Source: Paramoeba atlantica
Lineage: Eukaryota; Discosea
Reading direction: 5' to 3'
DNA length: 64,000 nucleotides
Assembly: GCA_977017575.1 (NCBI GenBank)
Contig: CDRNVI010000023.1
Coordinates: 186,001-250,000 of the forward strand
Shown: positions 10,606 to 19,865 of the stretch, in pieces
Numbering within the stretch: position 1 is the first letter of the stretch
How the letters are laid out: the number at the start of each line of letters is the position of its first letter
Position numbers and translations under genes: made by a program
The notes under the pieces: model-generated
Told to the model about the DNA's origin: nothing
What the model saw: the letters and a program-made list of their open reading frames with translations, nothing else
The model's database searches: none

Positions 10606-11175
10606 TAAATTTCTAATATTTTCATTTATTGAAATCATTGAAACTTTATCATGAGTTCCCTTCATCCTTTCGATGGACACTGCAAGTTTACCCTCTTTGT
10701 GGATGGCAAAAAATGGCACAGGATGACACGGCGAGTCTAGTTTTAGGAATCTTCCTCCTACTAGACGCCTCAGAAGTGCTACGTGATTCACTGCACACCC
10801 ATCTACCACCAGATACGCTAGTTTGGAAAAACGTGCTCCTTGCAGACACCTCTTTGGTTCTCTGACTACAATTTCGGCAGTATCTTTACAGCTGAAAGAT
10901 CCAAACTTTGGGTGGTACATTGGTGGCATTAGCCATTTATGGGGGCCTATATACAAGACTGCAATAAGAACATGCTCATGATGCAATCGAATGATTCCCG
11001 CATCAATGGCCATACCGGAAAGATCGTATTCATCGACAGAACTACGAATACCACCCAAAACATGCTCTTTCAATCTGTGCGTGTCGCAATAGAGAGTACG
11101 GACATGTTTTGGAAGTACATTACCAACATCCTCCGATGGCACCTGAGCTCTGAATGATTCATATTTTTTTAGCAA
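10585..11175 (-). pseudogene. Transposase-like fragment, possibly hAT
   Basis: 196-codon minus frame. A stretch with a conserved look (HVLIAVLYIGPHKW, then LAYLVVDGCAVNHVALLRRL) resembles the RNase-H-like core of hAT transposases, where an Asp-Gly and an Asn follow a hydrophobic strand. The zinc finger and the C-terminal dimerisation region are missing. The resemblance is moderate and by eye. It is bounded on the left by C-run TIR relics. Confidence 0.35.
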
Positions 11176-11403
11176 GGCCAGTGACGAGGATAGTGATCCA
11201 GACTTTGTGCAAAGGAGTTGGGGAACTATCTCGTGGCATAACCAACCCCACGTTACAGTTAATTTGATAGAGAGATCCTTATGTGGTAATGCACGGTGTT
11301 CACATACACGTGCATGAGCAGAAAGAGCGGACTGTGAAAATATTCCGTTAACTATTATTATTGTTAATAAGCACTTTGACTGTAAATTATAAATTTATTA
11401 CTA
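11176..11403. other. Intergenic, no gene seen
   Basis: Between the minus-strand fragment and the mariner end at 11404. No motif recognised. Confidence 0.4.
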
Positions 11404-12980
11404 TACAGGGGGGGCCACGAAAACTGACAAGGTCCGCATTTTAGCGTCCTGGGGCCGTTTGAGCTGCTTTTTGTTGCAAACGAGAGATCTCGTTCTGAAT
11501 ATCGTGTCTACGCTATTTGGAGCCCGTTTCTGCTAATCAAAAAAAAATGTTTACAAAATATTGAAATTTTGGGCAAAATATTTTGCAAAAAGTATCGAAA
11601 AACGTAAAAAAAAGCTATTTTTTCTTCTTTTTACCTTACTATGGGCCAACGGAATAGACTAAACCGTCGCCAGCTATCACCAGAACAGTGTTCATATCCT
11701 GTGCGCATTGTCTGCGCACACGAAAGACACCGTGGGACATCTATTCCGGATACGGCACGTATGATGAACTGTTCAGAGAGCTCTGTCTCTCTGTACAAAG
11801 CGCGTTTCGATGAGTCAAGTGACGTGGCACGTGCACCCTACTCGCGCGATAACGGCGTTGATACGGAGGAGTTCCGAGCCATGCTCTGTGCTATTGTTGA
11901 TGCTGAGCGAGACACACAATTCGGGTGTCCGGGGTTTAAATGGGTACATAAGAGAGTGGATAAAGTACTTTATCCATGTAGTGTAAAACACCGTGAAACG
12001 GAGTTTGAAAAAGGTGGGATACGTAATTAAGACGATGTCGCACAAGCCTTTTTTAACAGCTGAGCACAAAGCTGCTAGACTACAACTTGCTGATTACTTT
12101 GAGGGATTCAGCCCAGATCAGCTGTCTCGTATTGTGTGGTGCGACGAAAAAATCTTTCGATGCGGATCACACGGTAAAAAAATTACGTACCTTGCAAAAA
12201 TGACTGACCCCCCCAAGGAAACACCAGTACAATTAGATAGGTGGTATGGGGCGAAAGGAGTTCATGTATTCATGGCCACCAGTCTCCGTTGGGAAGTGCC
12301 TGATGCGTGTTTCCATGAGTTCGCACCAAATGAAACTGTTACAAATGAGGTCTTTTTGAATGCAATGAAAAAACGAAATGGGTTTTTCAACTGGATGCAT
12401 CACCGCCCCGGGGCTACAATTGTCCTTGACAACGCGCCAGGGCATGGGGAAGCCAGGAGAATAAGTAAGTTGGAAGACATCAAAATTATTGATTGGCCTT
12501 CGAAATCTCCTGATCTCAATTTGATTGAGAATTTGTGGAGCATGATGGATAAGTCTCCAATCTCCATCTCCGTCCACAGAATCGAAAAGAATTACAAGCG
12601 GCTATTCCAAAGGCCAAGGAATATTTGTTGAACGAATGTCACGAGGCGTATGTGAATACGCTAAAGAGTCTTCCCACGCGCCTCGCTATACTACGTGAGC
12701 GTGGAGGTGGGAATACTGGATATTAAGACTTAGTTTCTGGGTACTTTTTGGGCCGTGGTACGTAAAAATTACGAATTTTAGACCCGTTTTTCAATTTGCA
12801 AAATCTTTAAAATTTCACTTTTGTAACTCATTGGAAATGTTTTCCGGCGAACGTTTTTGTATTTTAAATAGCGTAGACACGATATTCAGAACGAGATCTC
12901 TCGTTTGCAACAAAAATCAGCTCAAACTGCCTCAGGACGCTAAAATGCGGACCCTGTCAGTTTTCGTGCCCCCCCCTGTA
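11404..12980 (+). mobile_element. Tc1/mariner element with about 115-bp inverted ends
   Basis: The left end is TACAGGGGGGGCCACGAAAA and the right end inverted is TACAGGGGGGGGCACGAAAA. Similarity continues for about 115 bp through the AACGAGAGATCTCGTT palindrome to CGCTATTT. TA flanks both ends. It encloses one transposase gene on the + strand. The small element at 63165-63603 has the same first 20 bases. Confidence 0.8.
11641..12726 (+). pseudogene. Tc1/mariner transposase, frameshifted
   Basis: ATG at 11641 (MGQRNRLNRRQLS), then a helix-turn-helix region (SIPDTARMMNCSESSVSLYK, residues 38-57). The frame changes near 12000. The second frame holds the catalytic residues: Asp in VWCDEKIF, Asp in IVLDNAPGHGEARR and Glu in SPDLNLIENLW, with 32 residues between the last two. 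A second shift near 12550-12600 leads to the C-terminus LPTRLAILRERGG, ending GNTGY at 12726. About two frameshifts mean it is dead but recognisable along its whole length. Confidence 0.8.
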
Positions 12981-12982
12981 TT

Positions 12983-13075
12983 CCTCTTTATTTGTTTTTT
13001 GTTTTTGTTCACGTTTTTTCAATAATCGAAGGTAGACCGGTAGTTAGACAATAACTACAATAATCGCAGTTGCTA
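12983..13075 (-). repeat. Dispersed ~75-bp repeat, copy
   Basis: Inverted copy of the sequence at 8693-8770 and 49281-49356 (core: GTGAACAAAAA, ATTATTGAA, ACCCTCGATTATTG), also at 32163-32275. It sits directly after the mariner right end. Confidence 0.55.
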
Positions 13076-13194
13076 ATTAGATTACAGCAGATAAAACGGC
13101 CTACTGATAGAATACTTCACTAAAAAAATATAGTTTCCGTTTGTTTAAATCTCGACAGCACTTCTACGTATGACAGGGGTTTATAGTCAGGCTC

Positions 13195-14145
13195 ATGATT
13201 GATGAATCCTCTTCCGCGGAGCACAGTCAAAGCAGTTCCGTTTCATTTGATTCAGCTCCGGAGGTTCATGAAAACGATACGCTTTCCACAACGCGTCGTG
13301 CGGAGCCGAATTTTCTCTCTTCCCCCCATGCAGCCCCGTCAGTCCCCATTATTCTCGACGAAGAACTACAAACCATTCAAAGTTCAACCCATAATATCGA
13401 GACCTCCTTATTCGGCACTAAAAGCGATGTACAGCCTCAGACCCCACCAGCTGACACAACAAACGCACCCTCATCCCTCTTCTCTCCCTTTCCCCTCTCT
13501 GTTTCCGTCCCCTACATGTCGCAAGCCCTCCCTCCCGGGTACGCCTTGTCTCGGGAGGCTCGTGTGGGGATACACAAGATTGCGCAACTGTTTCTTATGA
13601 TGCTCACCTCTACGGCCTCGGAGGCGGTCGTCGACCCGCGGCTCCTGATGACACAGTCCGAGCTCGAAAACCTACCCGAGGATCACTACTTGCCCTCCCG
13701 CCATGTCTTGCAGCGACAAGACATCGAGGCCGCGTTGAAAGCGACTGGATTTGCGGACTGGGTGCCACTGATTCGGTCTAGGCTTTCTGGAGCATCCAGC
13801 CCAAAGGTAAGCACGAAGAGGACAAGCAGTGTTGTATCGGCAAATAAAACGAATCCTCCTGGTTCAGTTGGGTCAACCACTGGAAACGTGAAATCGGTAA
13901 TCACGAAAAAACGCCCACTCTCGGCGTATTTTGTGTTTACCGGCGAAGCACGTCCTTTGCTGATGAAAGAGCATCCAGGATGGAAAGTCTCACAGATCGC
14001 GAAGGAGTTAGGAGCGCGGTGGAGAGCCATGACAGAGGAAGAGAAATTCCCGTACGTGAAAAAAGCCCAGGAACTGCGCGAACAATGTCGAGAAGAGGGT
14101 CAGACTGGTAGCGACGAGGCGAAATCACAAATACAAATTGATTAA
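13195..14145 (+). CDS. Histone-fold plus HMG-box protein
   Basis: 316 residues. Residues 1-110 are Ser/Thr/Pro-rich and probably disordered. Residues 112-198 look like a histone fold of the NF-YB/Dpb4 (POLE3) kind: LSREARVGIHKIAQLF and, after a loop, LQRQDIEAALKATGF and WVPLIRSRL. Residues 238-300 are an HMG box: KKRPLSAYFVFTGEARP, W274-like Trp in GARWRAMTEEEK, and YVKKAQELR. Both domains bind DNA or nucleosomes, so a chromatin, replication or nuclear-DNA packaging role is likely. The ATG at 13195 opens the frame. One uninterrupted exon. The fusion of these two domains is unusual. HMG assignment strong, histone fold good. Confidence 0.85.
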   Translation: MIDESSSAEHSQSSSVSFDSAPEVHENDTLSTTRRAEPNFLSSPHAAPSVPIILDEELQTIQSSTHNIETSLFGTKSDVQPQTPPADTTNAPSSLFSPFPLSVSVPYMSQALPPGYALSREARVGIHKIAQLFLMMLTSTASEAVVDPRLLMTQSELENLPEDHYLPSRHVLQRQDIEAALKATGFADWVPLIRSRLSGASSPKVSTKRTSSVVSANKTNPPGSVGSTTGNVKSVITKKRPLSAYFVFTGEARPLLMKEHPGWKVSQIAKELGARWRAMTEEEKFPYVKKAQELREQCREEGQTGSDEAKSQIQID

Positions 14146-14301
14146 ATGAAAAAGAAATAAGAACACATGTTTACAATGTTACATGTTGCAAGAAAAATGT
14201 TTCTTTGTCACGAATATACCACATGGTTCCACATTACGCTACCTGCTTACCTACCATGGATTTTTTCCATAAATAATCATCAATTCATACGTACTATTCT
14301 C

Positions 14302-14667
14302 ATGGATACTTCTCGTCCTGCACGAATCAATACTTATAATCTTCCTCCCTAGCTCGTCTTTTCCCGTGCAGTTGAGAATGTTACTCAACCTCATTCATCG
14401 TGGAACTCCGAGACACCTCTTTGTCGGTGGCACGGAATTTGGTGCAATGAGCAAAAAAACGTTGGTCCCGTAGACTGGAGTTCGTATCACCATGGTGGTT
14501 TCTTGAATTATAGATTCCTTCCGAATACTGTAATGGTTATTATGGGCCGGTTCTGTCGCATGCACGGGGAAGTCGATTTTGGTGATTTTCCGATCCACCT
14601 CTGTCGACTTCTTCTGTGGACTAGAGAATGGAACTGTAGACCTCGGCGCGCTTCCGCGAGAATTGAG
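14302..14667 (+). pseudogene. LRR gene fragment cut off by the SL unit
   Basis: The frame from ATG 14302 reads MDTSRPARINTYNLPP, a TAG stop, then LVFSRAVENVTQPHSSW, ETPLCRWHGIWC and later FLNYRFLPNTV and GEVDFGDFP. This matches the N-terminus of the LRR protein at 24657 (MDVSRAG..., ENVTYKESTW, TPACRWKHVSC, MWRYLP) position by position, with the stop where that protein has Glu. Similarity fades toward 14640, and the SL exon begins at 14668. A short possible continuation (ENEFTGELSLSG) lies at about 20494-20530, beyond the SL/LINE block. Clearly a dead copy. Confidence 0.65.
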
Positions 14668-15249
14668 AACTTTGAATAAAGATACAGTTTCTGTACCTTG
14701 TACATTTTGCTAGCCCTTCCTTTCTTTTCCCGGAAACGGGCAAACATTTTCCTTTTAAATGCCCGTTTCCGGCTGACGGCTAGCAGGGACTGTCCCTCTT
14801 TGTCGTGGAAGTAGGGGACGTACTTCCGACTTTTCACCCCTCCCCGGCTCACTCCTTGAGTGAGTTTTCTTCCCTCCCCGGCTTTCTTCTTCTCGCGCCT
14901 GTCTCTTCCCGGGAGCTATGCGCCATGGTGGCCTCCCTTGAGGACCTCCGGGCGTGACTCTGCCTTGCATTATCGCGAGGCAGCGGTCGGTTGCAGTGCG
15001 CCCCTCCGGCTGCGTAAAGAGATGGTGAGTTGCCTGGACCACCTCTACCGACTGGGACCGAGTCGGTTGCAGTACGCCCCTCCGGCTGCGTAAAGAGAGG
15101 GCGAGTTGCCTGGACCCCCTCTACCGACCGAGTCCGTGTCGAACCCCCTTTGGCGACATCCGTTGTGGGCGGATTATGTGCCGATGATATCGGCCGTCGC
15201 AGTAAGGGGATTATCTCTGCGCCAAAGAGCGCATGATAAACAAACAGAG
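14668..15249 (+). ncRNA. SL-headed structured unit, copy 1
   Basis: Starts with an SL-like exon (14668-14700: AACTTTGAATAAAG, then TACAGTTTCTGTACC) and passes into TACATTTTGC at 14701; compared with copy 2 four bases (TTGG or GTTG) at the exon end are missing. The body holds a hairpin GGAAACGGGC/GCCCGTTTCC inside an outer stem GCTAGCC/GGCTAGC, a stem GTGGCCTC/GAGGACCAC near 14922-14945, two tandem copies of a ~75-bp GC-rich block (about 14977-15128), a three-way junction (15140-15212) and a last hairpin TGCGC/GCGCA followed by TGATAAAC. It is either an SL RNA gene repeat or an SL-bearing retroposon. The length (about 580 bp) suits an SL repeat unit of kinetoplastids. Confidence 0.6.
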
Positions 15250-15285
15250 AACTTTGAATAAAGATACAGTTTCTGTACCTTGTTG
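15250..15285 (+). ncRNA. Spliced-leader exon, full 36-nt copy
   Basis: Begins AACT, the cap-4 tetranucleotide of kinetoplastid SL RNA. It carries the hairpin core TACAGTTTCTGTA (5-bp stem, TTT loop) and ends CCTTGTTG. Known kinetoplastid and diplonemid SL exons have the same core and end in TTG before a GT donor. Here the exon is followed by the LINE (from 15286) instead of its own GTAC donor, which reappears at 19891 beyond the LINE. The preceding 36 bases, from GAG to CCTTG, repeat exactly those heading copy 1. Confidence 0.75.
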
Positions 15286-15330
15286 AATTATTTTAATTTT
15301 TCTACTTGGTACTAACTGTATGAAACCTCC

Positions 15331-16491
15331 ATGACAACCAGAACCGCCACACAGGAGGAAAATGCAACACCAGGCCTTCCTCAAGGACCCGGCGTTGCGC
15401 GGAAACAGTCTGTGCATTTCATCCAGAGCCGGGCACGACCCGTCAAAATACGCACGATGGATAGTATGCTTTGGAACTACTACCCCGACATAAAGTCCGC
15501 TTGTCTTAGTCACCTCGTGAGACAACGCATCGCTTCACAACAAGGTGCTGAAGCTGCACTTAGTAAGGCCCTCAACGGCAAGGGAACACCACATGATTTG
15601 GTAATAGAGGCAGCTACACTCGAGGAACTAATACATCACCATGCCTGCGACTACATTGAAATTAGCAGAAACTCGCACCCATCGGAAAAGTACTACCACG
15701 CCAGCTGGACTTCCCTATTCAATGACCCCCACCTTAGCATCAGCGACTCGTACTCCAGCCCGAACGCCCTAGGCAAAGCAGTCCTGAAGTCCGTGAGCGG
15801 GGCTAAAGTACCGGGGCTTGAAAAGTTTACCATCAAAATTACCCGAAACACAAACTCCAACACCGAAATTACACCATACCAACCGGCACAAAGAGTAGAG
15901 GGCACACCTTTCAAAATTGCGAAGCCACGTTCTACGAAACCCAACGAACCACAGACCGTGGAACCTCTCAAAGGACCCTGCAGACACAAATGCTCTAGCA
16001 AGCTAACGTGCCTGCACAAGTGTTGCAAAATATTTGGACCTACCCACAATCTAGAACCTGCAAGCACCTCTACCCTTGACACAACGAATTTGAACTCGAC
16101 CACCGGCAGAACGCTAAAATGGGACTTGAGAAGCTCGACTCGCGAACTTGGTCACTCCCCGAAGGCCACAGACATGCCCACTAGAAGTCGGCGAAACCCG
16201 CAGTCAAGAGCAGAGAAAGCGGCAACATCACAGTACAAAGGCCCAGTGAACGACCTGCCCACCCCGAATCCAGTGCCTGACATGATGACGATACAACCTT
16301 TCTGGAAAAGGTCGGAGTGCTGGCAGGATGGGCAACTAGTAGGGTCTCTGAACTCTGTGAAGCTTTCGCAACTGGTAGAAAAGCAGGGGCCCCTGTCAAC
16401 GAGGCAGTACAGAAAAACGAGAGATCGATGCAGTCAGGATACGACCCCACACAGGACCCCGATCGTGACTGGAAGTACCGCAGTACTATGA
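15331..16491 (+). CDS. LINE ORF1 with a Cys/His zinc motif
   Basis: 386 codons from the first ATG after the SL exon. N-terminal helical region (about 45-110), then a polar linker. About residues 213-236 are GPCRHKCSSKLTCLHKCCKI, a Cys/His cluster of the form C-H-C-x6-C-x2-H-x-C-C-K. The same motif is repeated near the start of the next ORF. The C-terminal third is polar and basic. It probably serves in RNA or DNA binding during target-primed reverse transcription. It overlaps the next ORF by up to 175 nt in another frame, so either frameshifting or re-initiation joins them, or one indel has split a single ORF. Confidence 0.7.
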   Translation: MTTRTATQEENATPGLPQGPGVARKQSVHFIQSRARPVKIRTMDSMLWNYYPDIKSACLSHLVRQRIASQQGAEAALSKALNGKGTPHDLVIEAATLEELIHHHACDYIEISRNSHPSEKYYHASWTSLFNDPHLSISDSYSSPNALGKAVLKSVSGAKVPGLEKFTIKITRNTNSNTEITPYQPAQRVEGTPFKIAKPRSTKPNEPQTVEPLKGPCRHKCSSKLTCLHKCCKIFGPTHNLEPASTSTLDTTNLNSTTGRTLKWDLRSSTRELGHSPKATDMPTRSRRNPQSRAEKAATSQYKGPVNDLPTPNPVPDMMTIQPFWKRSECWQDGQLVGSLNSVKLSQLVEKQGPLSTRQYRKTRDRCSQDTTPHRTPIVTGSTAVL

Positions 16492-19400
16492 AGCACTACG
16501 AAGCAAAGCACATATCTAGGAAGAATGACGTCAAAGAAGCCCCCAAAAGCGCGAGTTTACAGCCAGATCAAAGCACGAATCACGCAGCGCGACCCAGTAC
16601 GACTTGTGTTACATTTGGGTACCCAGTCGCGGGGGGAAAAGGACCCTGCAAGCACACATGCCGAGAAAAGCTCTCATGCGCCCACCGATGCTGCAAGATA
16701 TACGGGCCTCTCTCTCAACTGCAATCTTCCACGCATGCAAGAAATACCACGAATATCTCCGGAGAAGCAACGAATCATTTCCCGGCACCGAACCGCGACG
16801 ATCCCTTACACAAGAAAAGGCATGAACTACTTCAACAACACAACGACATTCAAGGTGGGAAACTCTGCGTCAAACTAAACGATGATCAATGGCGTTCAGT
16901 AGAAAAGCGAGCCCTAGGGAGATGCAAGGAGCTCCTACACAAAGACACCACAAACGCGTTCCTAGCAAAGGAGAACGGTGCTATACTCGCCGCGTCTATC
17001 GCTGTATCAACCTTTGAGGTGAGTCAAGAGGTGAATCCCACCAAAGGGTTCGTTCTTCGCACAAAACAAGGACACTCCAAATTTAAATACAGACCTTTAG
17101 CCATAGAAAAAGTGAACCGAGAACTATCCAAGCATATACAACGACTGAAACGATCCCTTAGATTCACCCATGGCACGGAAGCCCGAAATACCTTACGCCG
17201 CCAAATCAAAGAAAACAAGAAGCTAGAAAGAATCTACGCAGACGAGGCCGACGTGCAACGCCGAGCGTTAGAAGGTAGATGGGCGCATGAACGTTTCTCA
17301 AGAAACCCATGGACTGCGGCTGCTGAAGCCATGGACAGACCCAGTGAGGATGAAGTCACAAACACACAATACCCAAGCTGTACAATGCTCGAAATAGAGG
17401 AACATTTCAGTCAAACCCTAACGAAAGAGCGCGACACTCTCCGGCTCCCTAACTTCGATATACTAGGCCCTAGAGCCACCAACGAAATGACGTGGATACC
17501 AGTAACAGCCGAAACAATCGCCAATGCCATCTCAAGCAAACGGGGCTCTAGCTCACCAGGGCAAGATACAATCACAAACGCAGCGCTAAAACGATGCCCA
17601 GCACTATACAGCTCCCTGGCCAAAATGTTTAATGACTTAATAAAATTCGGGACATGCCCCACGTCGTGGTCTCTAGCGATCACGCGTCTTATCCACAAAG
17701 GTGGAGACCCTAAAATACCTAGGAACTGGCGGCCCATAGCACTCACAAGCTGTCTGGGAAAACTTCTTCACAGCATCATAGGACACCAACTCCTGGACCA
17801 TGCTGTAAGCTCAGGAGTCATTGACACGACTATCCAAAAGGGGTTTCTACCACGGATGAATGGAACTCTGGAACACACCCAAACACTGTGTAACCTCCTG
17901 CAACATCATCAGCGCAAGAAGAATCAGTACTGTCTGGCCCAGATCGACCTCAGAAACGCATTCGGTTCGCTTTCCCACGACATCATATTCGAAGCTCTCA
18001 CCTGGGCGCGCGTGTCACCCGAAATCATTGAATACATCAAAGGCATGTATCTCTCAGCCACTACGAGATTCAAATGCGACCAAGGACTAACCAAGGAAAT
18101 CGCAGTGCAACGTGGCGTACTACAAGGTGATACTCTATCCCCAGTGCTCTTCAATATTGCGATGGAGATCGTCCTCCGCTACATGCGTCGCACATGCCCG
18201 TACTATGGCATATCCTACCCCGATACACCAAAGCACTTCCTAAAGGCTTATGTTGATGACCTTACGATAATTACGTCAAGTGATTTCGACATGAACAATG
18301 CAATACAATCACTCTCTATCGTCCTTAGACGCATTGGATTGTCTATCAACGTCGAAAAAAGTAGGGTACAATGTATGGCCATGCGAGCGGGAACGGAACA
18401 TCCAGGATATATGACGAGGCGGCCAAAGATTGAATGTGACGGAGATCCGATTCCCCACATTTGCGACAGAGGTAGTGCCTTCCTGGGAATGACACTGGCC
18501 CCTGGAGCACAACAAGCCAGAGAGCTATATAAAAAGTTGAACGCGAAACTTAAGACTTGGTTACAAAATGTGCACCGAAGCGCACATACGCTACCTGAAA
18601 AACTATGGATCTACCAAAATGTCATGCTCGCTCGCCTACGATATGCTTTCACGGTCCATCCATGCATAACGTTCAACTTTATACTTCGACTCCAGAAGAC
18701 GGCAACCTCCTACATTAGGAAATGGATCAACATGGCCTCTAAAGGTAGCACAGAAGTCCTGTACTCAGATCGCGGTTGGGGCCTAACAGCACTCTCTAAG
18801 CTTTGGTTCGAATGCACTGCCACCGCGATGACTCAAATGAATAAATCCAGAGACATCAATGTCCAAGCAGCGCTACGTTCCCGCATTGAAGAGGAGCAAA
18901 ACAGGCGAGCTAGAGGGCAACTACGACCAGCATGCGAAATCCTCCAACATCTAAACGACGCAAAACGCGCCAAACAAATCATGCGGGAATATTACGAAGC
19001 GAAAATTGTACAAGACCTTCAGAAACGAGCACCGGTCGCAGCCCAATGGTGGACAACACCTTCCGAAACTGAACTTGCGAAGGAGTTTTCCGCCGTACTG
19101 AACAACCTGAACAGCGCGAAGCTAACACGTTTTGCGACCTCGGTTCTACTTACCACTCCTTTACCCTCAAAGTCAAACCTTCGGACATGGGGCCTTCACT
19201 TCTCAAATGCGACATGTGTGGTATGCGGAAAAGAAGCACAGACGGTACGACACGTTATTTCAGGTTGCAAAACATCTCTTGATCAGGGGCGTTATACCCT
19301 CAGACACGACACAGTGCTAGCTGAACTGGCCAAACGCATCCAAGAATCCCCGCATACAAAATACCAGCATTTTGACCTACTAGGTCACCGAAATCCACCA

Positions 19401-19784
19401 CACTGGCTGCACAACAATACAAATCATCAACGCCCAGACGGATTCGTTGCACTGACTGACGGTACAGAATTCATCGTTGAGCTCACTGTCCCCTGGGAAG
19501 AAAACTGTATGCAGGCAAATGAATATAAACGCCTCAAGTACAACGCCCTATTACACGAACGACGAACAGTGCACCCGAACACGTACCTCCTCGTATTCGA
19601 AATTGGAGCACGAGGTGGTCTGGTAGCCTCCTCAGCGGATATTAATCGGTTGTTTGGAGGGGACGAAGATTTGGGGGCTAAATGTCGGGCGTCACTCTCC
19701 CGAGCTGCTATCCGTTCCAGCTTCTTATTATGGCATAAGCGTGATTCCCCGCAATGGAGCGATGCAGAGACACTGTCCGCATAA
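16428..19784 (+). CDS. LINE ORF2: reverse transcriptase and restriction-like endonuclease
   Basis: The open frame begins before 16317; the first ATG is at 16428. A second Cys/His cluster GPCKHTCREKLSCAHRCCKI lies at about 16641-16700. Reverse transcriptase motifs follow in order: NWRPIALTSCLGK, QKGFLPRMNGTLEH, QIDLRNAFGSLSH, GVLQGDTLSPVLF and the catalytic KAYVDDLTII at about 18243-18272. After a thumb region come CVVCGKEAQTVRHVISGC (zinc knuckle, ~19216) and the endonuclease core RPDGFVALTDG...VELTVPW with later K-Y-N (~19432-19550). The order matches R2/NeSL/CRE-type LINEs, which nick a specific target. No internal stop is present. Confidence 0.9.
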   Translation: MQSGYDPTQDPDRDWKYRSTMKHYEAKHISRKNDVKEAPKSASLQPDQSTNHAARPSTTCVTFGYPVAGGKGPCKHTCREKLSCAHRCCKIYGPLSQLQSSTHARNTTNISGEATNHFPAPNRDDPLHKKRHELLQQHNDIQGGKLCVKLNDDQWRSVEKRALGRCKELLHKDTTNAFLAKENGAILAASIAVSTFEVSQEVNPTKGFVLRTKQGHSKFKYRPLAIEKVNRELSKHIQRLKRSLRFTHGTEARNTLRRQIKENKKLERIYADEADVQRRALEGRWAHERFSRNPWTAAAEAMDRPSEDEVTNTQYPSCTMLEIEEHFSQTLTKERDTLRLPNFDILGPRATNEMTWIPVTAETIANAISSKRGSSSPGQDTITNAALKRCPALYSSLAKMFNDLIKFGTCPTSWSLAITRLIHKGGDPKIPRNWRPIALTSCLGKLLHSIIGHQLLDHAVSSGVIDTTIQKGFLPRMNGTLEHTQTLCNLLQHHQRKKNQYCLAQIDLRNAFGSLSHDIIFEALTWARVSPEIIEYIKGMYLSATTRFKCDQGLTKEIAVQRGVLQGDTLSPVLFNIAMEIVLRYMRRTCPYYGISYPDTPKHFLKAYVDDLTIITSSDFDMNNAIQSLSIVLRRIGLSINVEKSRVQCMAMRAGTEHPGYMTRRPKIECDGDPIPHICDRGSAFLGMTLAPGAQQARELYKKLNAKLKTWLQNVHRSAHTLPEKLWIYQNVMLARLRYAFTVHPCITFNFILRLQKTATSYIRKWINMASKGSTEVLYSDRGWGLTALSKLWFECTATAMTQMNKSRDINVQAALRSRIEEEQNRRARGQLRPACEILQHLNDAKRAKQIMREYYEAKIVQDLQKRAPVAAQWWTTPSETELAKEFSAVLNNLNSAKLTRFATSVLLTTPLPSKSNLRTWGLHFSNATCVVCGKEAQTVRHVISGCKTSLDQGRYTLRHDTVLAELAKRIQESPHTKYQHFDLLGHRNPPHWLHNNTNHQRPDGFVALTDGTEFIVELTVPWEENCMQANEYKRLKYNALLHERRTVHPNTYLLVFEIGARGGLVASSADINRLFGGDEDLGAKCRASLSRAAIRSSFLLWHKRDSPQWSDAETLSA

Positions 19785-19865
19785 GGGATGCACCTAACAG
19801 CGTCATATGCGCAAGTTAGTTACATCCTCAAAATACTCTATCTTAAAAGATATGATATCATCATC

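Larger units (their letters stand above)
15286..19865 (+). mobile_element. LINE with restriction-like endonuclease, inserted at the SL exon end
   Basis: 4.58 kb between two exact copies of a 25-bp sequence (15261-15285 and 19866-19890), which is the last 25 bases of the SL exon. It is thus a target-site duplication. It encodes two overlapping ORFs with reverse transcriptase and a C-terminal restriction-like endonuclease, the class that includes R2, NeSL and the SL-specific CRE, SLACS and CZAR elements. The 5' leader before the first ATG is only 45 nt. There is no poly(A) tail at the 3' end. The ORFs are long and open, so the insertion is recent. Confidence 0.85.

Noticed and set aside
14701-14830. 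HDV-like or hammerhead ribozyme at the start of the SL unit body
   Set aside because: Nested stems are present, but I could not fit the required pseudoknot or the hammerhead core words.
14668-15249. 5S rRNA linked to the SL unit, as in some bodonids
   Set aside because: No 5S-like internal control region or length match could be found in any copy.
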